The notes below the pieces were generated by a model that worked only from the letters and a program-made list of their open reading frames with translations, was not told the DNA's origin and ran no database searches. This document shows, in pieces, positions 8,495 to 16,826 of a stretch of 64,000 bases of DNA. Position 1 is the first letter of the stretch; every line of letters begins with the position of its first letter. The stretch lies in assembly GCF_020171365.1 (NCBI RefSeq), contig NZ_JAIUZO010000002.1:372001-436000 (forward strand), read 5' to 3'. Source of the DNA: Qipengyuania gaetbuli (GTDB lineage: Bacteria > Pseudomonadota > Alphaproteobacteria > Sphingomonadales > Sphingomonadaceae). The position numbers and the translations under genes were made by a program.

Positions 8495-10297
8495 TCATCT
8501 CACCTCGCTCCAGGATTTGGACAGCAGGCCTGCCGAGTTGATAATACCGACTAGCGAGTAGGTCTGGGGGAAATTGCCCCAGAGTTCGCCCGTCTCGTAG
8601 TCGAGATCCTCGCTCAGTAGGCCTGAGCGGGTCGTGTGGCTCAGCATGGCGCAGAACAATTGCCGCGCTTCCTGGCTGCGACCGGTCAGGTAGAGAGCCT
8701 CGATCAGCCAGAAAGTGCACACGTTGAACGCGGTCTCCGGCGCCCCGAAATCGTCTTCCGCAGCATAGCGCAGCATGTGATCGCCACGCCGCAGGTCCCG
8801 TTCGACCGCGGCAAAGGTCTTCAGGAACCGCTCGTCATCGGGCTTCAGATATCGCAGTTCGACCATCTGGAGCAGGCTTGCATCGAGATAGTCGCTTTCG
8901 AAGCTGGCGCCGTAATGCTGGCCTTCCTCGCTCCAGGCATTGGCCTCGATCTTGGCGCGAATGGCCTCCGCGCGCTCCTTCCACAAGGCGGCTCGGTCGT
9001 CCTTGTCCAACTGCAAGGCGACGTTGGCAAGCCGGTCGCAGGCAGCCCAGCACATGACCGCAGAATAGGTGTGTACCTCCTGCCGCGTGCGGAATTCCCA
9101 CAGGCCGGCATCCGGCTTGTCGTGCTTGGCCCAGGCCGCCTCGCCCACCTCTTCGAGATGCTCGAAATCGGTTTCGTCCGCCATGCGCAGCAATCGCGTA
9201 TCGAAGAAGGCCTGCGCGGTCGGCATGACGATCTGGCCGTAACAGTCGTACTGGACCTGCTTGTAGGCCGCATTGCCCACTCGCACGGGCCCCATGCCGC
9301 GATACCCATGGAGATGCGGCGCGAAGCTTTCGTGCAGTTCCGCTTCGCCCATGACCGAGTAGAGCGGCTGGATCTGCCCGCCGCGCGCCTGGTCGATGAT
9401 GTTGCGCAGGTAGGCGAGATACTTCTCGAGCACATCGAGCGCGCCCAGGCGGTTCAATGCCTGCACGGTGTAATAGCTGTCGCGGATCCAGCAGTACCGG
9501 TAGTCCCAGTTGCGCTCGCTACCCGGCGCTTCGGGCACCGAGGTGGTCAGCGCGGCCACGATCGCGCCGGTTTCCTCGTGCTGGCACAGCTTGAGCGTGA
9601 TCGCGGAGCGGATGACCTCTTCCTGCCATTCGAGCGGTATGTGCAGTCCGCGGACCCAATGTTGCCAGTACTTGCGGGTATTGGCCTCCATTCGCCGCAA
9701 TTCGCTTCTGAGGTTGCCCACGAACGGCTCGTCCGGGCCAAGGAAGAAATGCTGGTCGCTTTCCACGCGATAGCTTCGCCCTTCGAGCACGTAGCCGACC
9801 GGTGCATCGGTCGAGAGGCGCAGCGTTTCGTCGCCGATGCGATAGCGCACGTGATTGGTGCCGTTGGTCGTCGTCGCCTCGCCAGCCCCGTAGCCGTGCA
9901 TCGGGGCCAGCCTGACACGGACCCGCGGTGCGCCGGCTATCGGCCGGATGATGCGAATGAATGCCACGGGGCGGTACATCCGGCCCGAACCTTCGAAACG
10001 CGGGGCAAAATCGGTGATTTCCAGCGCGCTGCCGTCCTCGGCCTCCAGCCGGGTCACGAGGATCGGCGTGTTGCGCACGTAATGCTGGGTGGCGGAAACC
10101 TGCCCTTCCAGTTCGAACCGCCAGACGCCCTGGTCCTGCCGGTCGCCGTTGAGGAGTGCGCAAAAAGCCGGATCGCCGTCTACCCGCGGGATGCATCCCC
10201 AGACGAAACCACCCGTCTCGTCGACGAGGGCGCTGACCTGGCAATTGCCGATGGGCGACAGTTCGAGCGAGCTTCCTATTTCTACAACTCCAGCCAC
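8495..10297 (-). CDS. Glycoside hydrolase family 15 protein (glucoamylase/trehalase-like)
   Basis: About 600 residues. GH15 members hydrolyse alpha-glucosidic bonds; bacterial members of this shape include trehalases. The N-terminal beta-sandwich begins PIGNCQVSALVDETG and VWGCIPRVDGDP. The (alpha/alpha)6 barrel has RDSYYTVQALNRLG, and the carboxylate block GLLSEDLD is followed by GNFPQTYS. The start is uncertain: no ATG fits, and the GTG at 10297 is the best candidate, overlapping the end of otsB by 16 bases without a clear ribosome site, so translation is probably coupled. It sits between otsB and otsA, so trehalose synthesis and turnover may be co-expressed; this is inference, as substrate cannot be read from sequence. 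Confidence 0.9.
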   Translation of the reverse strand: MAGVVEIGSSLELSPIGNCQVSALVDETGGFVWGCIPRVDGDPAFCALLNGDRQDQGVWRFELEGQVSATQHYVRNTPILVTRLEAEDGSALEITDFAPRFEGSGRMYRPVAFIRIIRPIAGAPRVRVRLAPMHGYGAGEATTTNGTNHVRYRIGDETLRLSTDAPVGYVLEGRSYRVESDQHFFLGPDEPFVGNLRSELRRMEANTRKYWQHWVRGLHIPLEWQEEVIRSAITLKLCQHEETGAIVAALTTSVPEAPGSERNWDYRYCWIRDSYYTVQALNRLGALDVLEKYLAYLRNIIDQARGGQIQPLYSVMGEAELHESFAPHLHGYRGMGPVRVGNAAYKQVQYDCYGQIVMPTAQAFFDTRLLRMADETDFEHLEEVGEAAWAKHDKPDAGLWEFRTRQEVHTYSAVMCWAACDRLANVALQLDKDDRAALWKERAEAIRAKIEANAWSEEGQHYGASFESDYLDASLLQMVELRYLKPDDERFLKTFAAVERDLRRGDHMLRYAAEDDFGAPETAFNVCTFWLIEALYLTGRSQEARQLFCAMLSHTTRSGLLSEDLDYETGELWGNFPQTYSLVGIINSAGLLSKSWSEVR

Positions 10298-11025
10298 TGG
10301 TGGACAGCGGTCACGCTGCCCAGGTGATAGCGCGCATTCTTGCTGGCCCGTTCGCCGACCGCAATGCCGAACCCTCCGCATTCGATTGCGGCGGCCATTC
10401 CGTCCTCGTCGGTCACATCATCTCCGATGAAGATGGGGCATGCTCCTGCAAAAGTCGTTTCCGCAAGGAAGGCACGCACAGCCGCTCCCTTGTTTGCCCC
10501 GGGCCTGACCAGTTCGGCTATGGCCTTGCCGGTCGTGACTTCGAGTTCGAACTGCGCAGCGACATGCCGTGCGAAATCCAGAACCGCCTCACCCATCTCT
10601 GGGTTCCGCCGGAAATGGAGCGCGCCGCCATGGCTCTTCTCTTCGTAGAGAAGGTCGTGCGCCGAAGCGAAGCCGCGGAGCTGCGCCACCGCGCCCGGCG
10701 GAAGCCCTTCCGGCTCGGGTCCGACAAGCGAACCGTCCGCCCGCCTTCGGGCAACTCCGTGCGACCCCGCGCGATACAGGCGCACATCGCCCAGATGGCG
10801 CTCGAGATCGTCCAGCGCACGCCCGGAAACCAGCGCCAGCCTTCCCTCCAGCCGGTCGCGCAAGTCGTGGAGCGAGCCAACCAGCGTTTCCGGTATGTCG
10901 ATGAGGCCCGGCTCTGGGGCCAGTTCTACCAGCGTACCATCGAAATCGAGAAAGAGTGCCGCAGGGGCCTGCACCAGCAGGTCCGCAAGGGGCGGGGGGG
11001 ATGGAAGCGAGGATTGGCTGGCCAT
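10282..11025 (-). CDS. otsB: Trehalose-6-phosphate phosphatase
   Basis: 247 residues of the HAD superfamily. It removes phosphate from trehalose 6-phosphate. Motif I is DFDGT (Asp27 nucleophile and Asp29), motif II is VSGR, and motif IV is GDDVTDEDG near the C-terminus. The ATG at 11025 begins MASQSS; the open frame upstream of it looks non-coding. It overlaps the GH15 gene and shares an operon with otsA. A retropepsin-like gene ends 40 bases upstream on the same strand. Confidence 0.94.
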   Translation of the reverse strand: MASQSSLPSPPPLADLLVQAPAALFLDFDGTLVELAPEPGLIDIPETLVGSLHDLRDRLEGRLALVSGRALDDLERHLGDVRLYRAGSHGVARRRADGSLVGPEPEGLPPGAVAQLRGFASAHDLLYEEKSHGGALHFRRNPEMGEAVLDFARHVAAQFELEVTTGKAIAELVRPGANKGAAVRAFLAETTFAGACPIFIGDDVTDEDGMAAAIECGGFGIAVGERASKNARYHLGSVTAVHQWLEL

Positions 11026-11065
11026 CGCCACCCGACTTAGCGGCTGGTGCGCCCGGGTCAAATGC

Positions 11066-11725
11066 TCACTGCTGCGTATCGGCCGTGGCAGGCGACAGGA
11101 TAAGGTTGCCATCCTCCACCCGCCAGCCCTTCAGGCGCGAGAGGAAGTTCATTCCCAGCACGTTGGTCCGGCCTAGATTGGGTGCGATAACTGCATCGAG
11201 CCCTTCGGCGCGGATGTTCCCGAAGGCCAGGCTGGGGACCGTGGTCAGGTCTGCGGTCACGGTGCCGTTAGCGGTGCCTAGCATGACGGGCAGCCCGCCC
11301 GGCCGAGGCTGAAGTCCCGCAGCTTCGGCAGACTCGGTCGAGAACGCCGTCAGCGTTGCGCCGGTGTCGACCATCAGCCGGGTCGGCACCCCGTTCACTT
11401 CGGCACTGAGCCAGAAATGGCCGTCCGGCGCCATGGGTATGACCGTTTCCGCCCCGACGATGCTCTGCTCGGGCAAGCCGATTTCGGTCATCGTGTCGAG
11501 CCGCGGATCGAAGCGGGCGATTTGCAGGAATACGGTTACGAGGATGCCGACAAGCGCCAGCGTGCTGAGCGTGCGCACGGCGCGCCCACCAGCCACTTCC
11601 CGCCGGAGCATGGCCGATCCGATCCAGCCGAGTAGCAGGGCCGCGACCGTGGCTACGAGGAGACCCGAGCGCGGAATCGCCCGGATAAGCTCAGCACCCG
11701 CGTCGATAATTGCCTGTGGCTCCAT
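11066..11725 (-). CDS. Membrane-anchored retropepsin-like aspartic protease (TIGR02281 type)
   Basis: 219 residues. Two transmembrane helices (about 20-38 and 53-70) are followed by a soluble domain with the aspartic protease signature VDTGAT (Asp120). The domain is single-lobed and would work as a dimer, as in the family. It probably faces the periplasm. The substrate is unknown. It lies between egtD and otsB on the same strand with gaps of about 40 bases on each side, so it may be part of one long transcript. Confidence 0.88.
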   Translation of the reverse strand: MEPQAIIDAGAELIRAIPRSGLLVATVAALLLGWIGSAMLRREVAGGRAVRTLSTLALVGILVTVFLQIARFDPRLDTMTEIGLPEQSIVGAETVIPMAPDGHFWLSAEVNGVPTRLMVDTGATLTAFSTESAEAAGLQPRPGGLPVMLGTANGTVTADLTTVPSLAFGNIRAEGLDAVIAPNLGRTNVLGMNFLSRLKGWRVEDGNLILSPATADTQQ

Positions 11726-11766
11726 AGCTCTGTCCTAGCGCAGCATTGCTTGCGCCGCGATGACTG

Positions 11767-12765
11767 TCACGGGGCTTCACGCTGCTCGCTCGCCTGGGCC
11801 AAGGTAACGGAAAAGCGTTCCTCTTCGTCGGTCCATCGCTCGAGCGGGGTCCAGCCGCCAGCGAGCAGCATGAGATTTGCACTGCGCCGCGTGAACTTGT
11901 GGCTGTTCTCCGTGTGGATCGTTTCGCCCTTATCCATCGTGAACTTCTCGCCGGACACGGAAAACACGATGTCTTTCGTCGCCTCGAGATGCATCTCGAT
12001 GCGGGCAAAATCATCGTTCCAGATGGCGCGGTGGACCAGGTCGCCGGTCGGAATAGTACCGTCGAGTTCGCGATTGATCCGCTCGGCAAGGTTGAGGTTG
12101 AAGCGGGCCGTAACGCCCTTCGCGTCGTCATAGGCCGCCTCGAGCACCGCCTGGTCCTTTACCAGGTCCATCCCGATCAGCAGCATCGGCCGTTCGCCCC
12201 GGCTGCCACGAAGTGTCGCACGCATCGAACGCAGGAGGTCGACCGCCGTACGCGGCACCATGTTTCCGATCGTGGAACCCGGAAAGAAACCAAGCTTCTT
12301 CAGCGGCGCGATGGCATCGGGCAGCTCCACCTCGCGCATGAAGTCCGCTTCTACCGGATGGACCGGCAATCCCGGAAACTTGCGCGCGAGGGCAGCAGAG
12401 GAAGAGCGCAGGAAATCGCCCGATATGTCCAGCGGGACATAGGCGCCCGGCTCGATTGCCGACAGCAGCAGCGGCGTCTTCACCGAACTTCCCGACCCGA
12501 ACTCGACAACTGCCCTCCCCGGCCCGATCAGGCGACGGAAGTCCGCGCCATGGCTGCGCAGGATCTCCGTTTCGGCGCGGGTGGGGTAATATTCCTCCAG
12601 CCGCGTGATTTCTTCGAACAGGGCCGATCCCGCATCGTCATAGAACCATCGCGCAGGAACCGCTTTCTGGCGTTGGCGCAGGCCGGTCAGCACGTCGGCG
12701 CGGAACGCGCGGTCGACGCCATCCTCGTCCAGGTCGACGAGAGCGATCCCTTGTGTCGGCGTCAT
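11767..12765 (-). CDS. egtD: L-histidine N-alpha-methyltransferase
   Basis: 332 residues. SAM-dependent enzyme that trimethylates histidine to hercynine, the first step of ergothioneine synthesis. The SAM loop is VVEFGSGSSVKT and the family block FFPGSTIGNM follows. The C-terminal region with FNLNLAERINREL and IHTENSHKF is characteristic of EgtD. Its ATG overlaps the egtB stop codon (ATGA), so the two are translationally coupled. egtC and egtE homologues are absent here, which is common in proteobacteria. Confidence 0.95.
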   Translation of the reverse strand: MTPTQGIALVDLDEDGVDRAFRADVLTGLRQRQKAVPARWFYDDAGSALFEEITRLEEYYPTRAETEILRSHGADFRRLIGPGRAVVEFGSGSSVKTPLLLSAIEPGAYVPLDISGDFLRSSSAALARKFPGLPVHPVEADFMREVELPDAIAPLKKLGFFPGSTIGNMVPRTAVDLLRSMRATLRGSRGERPMLLIGMDLVKDQAVLEAAYDDAKGVTARFNLNLAERINRELDGTIPTGDLVHRAIWNDDFARIEMHLEATKDIVFSVSGEKFTMDKGETIHTENSHKFTRRSANLMLLAGGWTPLERWTDEEERFSVTLAQASEQREAP

Positions 12766-13925
12766 ATGTCCCTCGCGAGCCTGAGGCCGGTGAACTGCCA
12801 GCGCTGGTGCGGATAGAAGAAGTTGCGATAACTCGCCCGTGAATGGCCGCGCACGGTTGCACAACTGGCGCCCTTGAGGACGAACTGTCCGCTCATGAAC
12901 TTGCCATTGTATTCGCCCACAGCTCCCACTGCCGGCTGGAAGCTCGGATAGGGAAGATAGGCCGAGCGGGTGAATTGCCAGCAATCGCCGAACAGGCCGG
13001 TATTGCCGCGCGGTTGCGGGGGCGCAGCGGCATCGAGCTGGTTACCACCTGCCGGGTCATGCGCAGGCTCATCCCCTTCCTGGCCTCGGGCGATGGCTTC
13101 CCATTCGAACTCGGTCGGCAAACGGTTACCGGCCCAGGTCGCAAAGGCGTCGGCCTCGAAATAGGAGATATGAGTGACAGGCGCGGCAGGATCGCGATCC
13201 TGCCAGCCACAGTGCGTGAAATGCCGGTCGTCGGCCCAGTAAAGCGGCGCAGCGATGCTGTTCTCGCGCACCCAGGCCCACCCATCCGATAGCCACAGGC
13301 TTGCCGTGCGATAGCCGCCGTCCTCCATGAACTCGGCCCATTCGCGGTTTGTCACCAGGCGCGACGACAATTCGAACGGCTGGAGCAGCACGCGATGCGC
13401 CGGACCTTCATTGTCGAATGCGAAGCCATCTTCCTGGAAGCCGATCCGCGCGACACCGCCGGGATGCGAATACCATCCATCCTCGACCTTTGCCGCCCCC
13501 TGAACTGGTTCGGACCACATCGCGGGCCAGAGCGGGTTCTGGAAGAAAGCGTGCTTGATGTCGGTCAGCAGCAATTCCTGGTGCTGCTGTTCGTGCGCGA
13601 TGCCCAGTTCGATGAGGGGGGCCAGCTCTTCACGGCTGAACAGCGGCTCCATCGCCTCGTCCACAATGGCCCGCCATTCGATGACCTGTGCCAGCGTTGG
13701 CCGAGACAGCATGCCTCGCGAGAAGCGGTTTATCCGGTCGCCTTCGGCTTCGTAATAGGAATTGAAAATGAACGGCCAGCTCTCGTCGAACAGGCGGTAG
13801 CCGTCCAGGTGGTCGCGCAGGAGAAAGGTTTCCCAGAACCATGTCGTGTGCGCCAGGTGCCACTTTGCCGGAGAGGCATCCTCCATCGACTGCAAAGTGG
13901 CATCAGCTTCGGACAGGGGCGCCAC
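12762..13925 (-). CDS. egtB: Hercynine oxygenase (sulfoxide synthase); 5' end uncertain
   Basis: Non-haem iron enzyme that joins hercynine to a thiol (gamma-glutamylcysteine or cysteine) using oxygen. The DinB-like domain supplies iron ligands in WHLAHTTW and AHEQQHQE, and the C-terminal FGE-sulfatase domain has NRLPTEFEWEAIARG and GNTGLFGDCWQFT. The coordinates use a GTG at 13925, giving 387 residues. However, homologous-looking sequence (DPSALAARFAETRRLSEAL) continues upstream in the same frame for about 29 codons without any ATG, GTG or TTG. The true start may be a rare ATT at 14012 behind GGAGGGAGGGG, or a base may be missing after an ATG at 14002. Confidence 0.9.
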   Translation of the reverse strand: MAPLSEADATLQSMEDASPAKWHLAHTTWFWETFLLRDHLDGYRLFDESWPFIFNSYYEAEGDRINRFSRGMLSRPTLAQVIEWRAIVDEAMEPLFSREELAPLIELGIAHEQQHQELLLTDIKHAFFQNPLWPAMWSEPVQGAAKVEDGWYSHPGGVARIGFQEDGFAFDNEGPAHRVLLQPFELSSRLVTNREWAEFMEDGGYRTASLWLSDGWAWVRENSIAAPLYWADDRHFTHCGWQDRDPAAPVTHISYFEADAFATWAGNRLPTEFEWEAIARGQEGDEPAHDPAGGNQLDAAAPPQPRGNTGLFGDCWQFTRSAYLPYPSFQPAVGAVGEYNGKFMSGQFVLKGASCATVRGHSRASYRNFFYPHQRWQFTGLRLARDI

Positions 13926-14092
13926 CAGCGCTTCGCTCAGCCTGCGGGTTTCCGCAAAGCGGGCTGCGAGCGCGGACGGGTCGCGCGCGATACTGGCAGC
14001 ATGGGACGGAATCTGACCCCTCCCTCCATCAGATCGGATGCCGGAAATCGGCAGCTGAAGGCACCATGACGCATTTCGATGACAGTTTAAAG

Positions 14093-14125
14093 GGTTAGCC
14101 TCTATAATCGCTCCCGCAGCTAACC
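14093..14125 (-). repeat. Inverted repeat upstream of egtB
   Basis: GGTTAGC and GCTAACC form a 7-bp stem around a 19-base spacer, between the diguanylate cyclase stop and egtB. The spacer holds GATTAT, a possible -10 box on the minus strand. It may be an operator or a weak hairpin; there is no T-run. Confidence 0.3.
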
Positions 14126-14144
14126 TATGATAACTTATGACCTT

Positions 14145-15281
14145 TCAGGCGGCACGGGCGACCTGGTTGCGGCCCGATCGTTTAGCCCCGTAAAGGCCAG
14201 CATCGGCCCGGGCAAAGAGTGAAAGAGCGCCCTCGCCCGGTTCATGGGTCGCGTGGCCGGCGCTGATGGTGACATCGGGAATGGGCTCCGAATGGGTGCC
14301 CGCCTCGACCGCCCAGCGCAGGCGTTCTGCTGCATCGAGTGCTTCCCTCTCGTCGCAATCGGACAGCAGCCACAGGAACTCCTCTCCGCCGATCCGGCCA
14401 ACAAGATCGCCGTCCCGCGCATGACGCAGAGCGATCTGGGCTACCCTGACAAGCACCTTGTCGCCAACTGCATGGCCATTGCGGTCGTTTACACTCTTGA
14501 AGTGATCGATATCGAACATGACGATCGAGAACGGCTTGCCCGATCCCGCCGCATCGAGAAGGGCACGGTCGAGCGCTGCCATGATCGCCCTCCTGCTCGC
14601 CAGTCCGGTGAGGGCATCGGTATCAGCCTCGCGCCGGGCCTCTTCCGCAAGCCGCAATGCTCGCGCCTTTTCTTCTTCGACCTGCTGCACGATCGCGTAA
14701 TCCTCGGTGGCATCGCGTACGACCATCAGGACGCGCTCGATCTCGCCATCGGGTGAGAATACATTAAGCGCACGGGCTCTCAGTATGCGGGCCTCGCCGT
14801 CCGGCTGCATCAGTTCGAACTCGGCTGCATAAGGCTCCCGATCGGTAGCGTGCGCGGCCAAGGTCACTTCCAGCTGCATCATTCCGTCAGGCATCAGGCG
14901 CGCGAGAACTTCATCGGTCGACGCGATATCATGCGCCAGCCCCGCGATCTGGCACATTTCCTGCGACCAGAGATGCCGGCGGTCCGGCCATTCGATGCAC
15001 CAGCGCCCAACCCCTGCCAGGCCCTCGACCGCCTCCAGATGCCGGATGTCACGTTCGAGTACGCGGTTCCGGCGATCCAGCTGGCATGTGCGGCGCAGGT
15101 GCCGTGCAACCAGCAGACCCAGACCGCAGCAGGCAAGGACGATCCCTGCCACTGCAGAACGCTGGTAGAATACCAGCGCAAGAAGGACCCCACTCCAGCC
15201 GATGGCGAACAGGGCCATGCCGGAGCGCGGGGCGGTCGGGGTTTCGAGTGATCGGGTGGTCCGTGCCATGGCATGATGCAT
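14145..15281 (-). CDS. Diguanylate cyclase with PAS-like sensor
   Basis: 378 residues. It makes cyclic di-GMP. Two transmembrane helices (about 21-40 and 43-60) are followed by a coiled stretch, a PAS-like domain (about 80-195), a short coiled coil and the GGDEF domain with catalytic GGEEF (298-302). An RxxD inhibitory site (RDGD, 289-292) lies five residues upstream, so product feedback is likely. The start may be ATG 15281 or 15269; both sit in an inverted repeat. Confidence 0.92.
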   Translation of the reverse strand: MHHAMARTTRSLETPTAPRSGMALFAIGWSGVLLALVFYQRSAVAGIVLACCGLGLLVARHLRRTCQLDRRNRVLERDIRHLEAVEGLAGVGRWCIEWPDRRHLWSQEMCQIAGLAHDIASTDEVLARLMPDGMMQLEVTLAAHATDREPYAAEFELMQPDGEARILRARALNVFSPDGEIERVLMVVRDATEDYAIVQQVEEEKARALRLAEEARREADTDALTGLASRRAIMAALDRALLDAAGSGKPFSIVMFDIDHFKSVNDRNGHAVGDKVLVRVAQIALRHARDGDLVGRIGGEEFLWLLSDCDEREALDAAERLRWAVEAGTHSEPIPDVTISAGHATHEPGEGALSLFARADAGLYGAKRSGRNQVARAA

Positions 15282-15286
15282 GGCAC
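15263..15286 (-). promoter_or_regulatory. Hairpin covering the start codons of the diguanylate cyclase
   Basis: GTGCCATG and CATGGCAC pair perfectly across an 8-base loop. Both candidate ATG codons of the GGDEF gene fall in or next to the stem arms, so folding could block initiation. Function is inferred from position only. Confidence 0.35.
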
Positions 15287-15342
15287 GGGCCCCGATAATG
15301 CTGGGCGAAGAGGGGCTAGGTAGGAATGCCTAGCGCGAACCC

Positions 15343-16716
15343 CTAAGCAGCGTCCGCCTTCAGCTGGTCCTGTTCCGCGTTGAGCGTCTCGGCGATCAGG
15401 AAGGCCAGTTCCAGCGACTGGGCAGCGTTGAGGCGCGGATCGCAATGCGTGTGATACCGGTCCTTCAGCGCTTCGTCCGTGATGGCGATGGCCCCGCCCA
15501 CGCACTCCGTCACGTCCTGGCCGGTCATCTCGACATGGATGCCGCCAGGGTGCGTTCCTTCGGCGCGGTGGACGGCAAAGAAGCCTTTCACCTCGGTGAG
15601 GATGCGGTCGAAGGGCCGCGTCTTGTAGCCGCTGTCCGACTTCACGACATTGCCGTGCATCGGGTCGCAGCTCCACACCACCGGATGGCCTTCTGCCTTC
15701 ACCGCGCGGACGAGGCGCGGCAGGCCGTCTTCCACCTTGTCGTGGCCGAAGCGGCTGATCAGCGTAATCCGGCCGGGCTCGCGCGCCGGGTTGAGCGTGT
15801 CGAGCAGGCGCAGCATCGTGTCGGTTTCGAGGCTCGGTCCGCACTTCATGCCAAGCGGATTGCCGATACCGCGCGCGAATTCGACGTGGGCGCTGCCTTC
15901 GAAACGCGTGCGGTCGCCGATCCAGACCATGTGCGCGCTGGTGTCGTACCAGTCACCCGTCAGGCTGTCGCGGCGAGTCAATGCCTGCTCGTACGGGAGC
16001 AGCAGCGCCTCGTGGCTGGTGTAGAAGCTGGTGCCCTGCAGTTGCGGCACGGTTGCGGGATCGATCCCGCAGGCTTCCATGAAGTCGAGCGCTTCGCCGA
16101 TCCGGTCGGCAAGGTCGGCGAACTTGTCGGCCCAGGGGCTGCGGCCCATGAAGTCGAGCGTCCACTGGTGGACTTGCCGCAGGTTCGCATAGCCACCACC
16201 GGCGAACGCGCGCAGCAGGTTGAGCGTGGAGGAGGCCTGGAAATAGGCACGGACCATGCGCTGCGGATCGTTCGTCCGGCTGGCAGGATCGAAATCGATG
16301 CCGTTGATATTGTCGCCGAAGTAGCTCGGCAGGGTCATATCGCCCTGCGTTTCCGTGTCGGAGCTACGCGGCTTGGCGAACTGGCCTGCCATGCGTCCGA
16401 CCTTCACGACCGGCTTCTTGCTGGCAAAGGTCATGACGACCGCCATCTGCAGCAGCACGCGGAAGGTGTCGCGGATGTTATTCGGGTGGAATTCCGCAAA
16501 GCTTTCGGCACAGTCGCCGCCCTGCAACAGGAAGGCCTTGCCTTCGGCCACTTCGGCGAGATCTGCCTTCAGTGCACGCGCCTCTCCGGCGAAGACCAGC
16601 GGCGGGTGGCTCGACAGAGCCGTCGTCGCTTCCTCCAGCGCGGCGGGGTCTTCGTAGCGCGGCAGGTGCCGTGCTTCGAACGCCTGCCAGCTATCGGGTG
16701 CCCATTCGCGTGCCAT
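15343..16716 (-). CDS. 3-deoxy-7-phosphoheptulonate synthase, class II
   Basis: 457 residues. First enzyme of the shikimate pathway, joining phosphoenolpyruvate and erythrose 4-phosphate. The plant/microbial class II type is shown by its N-terminus ([11 protein letters not shown]), [24 protein letters not shown] and WSCDPMHGN. The length fits. The ATG is preceded by GGATGAG. It stands apart from its neighbours on both sides, so it is probably monocistronic. Confidence 0.96.
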   Translation of the reverse strand: MAREWAPDSWQAFEARHLPRYEDPAALEEATTALSSHPPLVFAGEARALKADLAEVAEGKAFLLQGGDCAESFAEFHPNNIRDTFRVLLQMAVVMTFASKKPVVKVGRMAGQFAKPRSSDTETQGDMTLPSYFGDNINGIDFDPASRTNDPQRMVRAYFQASSTLNLLRAFAGGGYANLRQVHQWTLDFMGRSPWADKFADLADRIGEALDFMEACGIDPATVPQLQGTSFYTSHEALLLPYEQALTRRDSLTGDWYDTSAHMVWIGDRTRFEGSAHVEFARGIGNPLGMKCGPSLETDTMLRLLDTLNPAREPGRITLISRFGHDKVEDGLPRLVRAVKAEGHPVVWSCDPMHGNVVKSDSGYKTRPFDRILTEVKGFFAVHRAEGTHPGGIHVEMTGQDVTECVGGAIAITDEALKDRYHTHCDPRLNAAQSLELAFLIAETLNAEQDQLKADAA

Positions 16717-16826
16717 TACTCATCCATTCTTCGTTACGTGCGGTCGGTGACAGAGCCGCATCGGCCCTTTTCGCGCAAGCAGCATAAACTTGGCCAGCGC
16801 AAAAGCGCGATTGCCGTGATCGGTCG

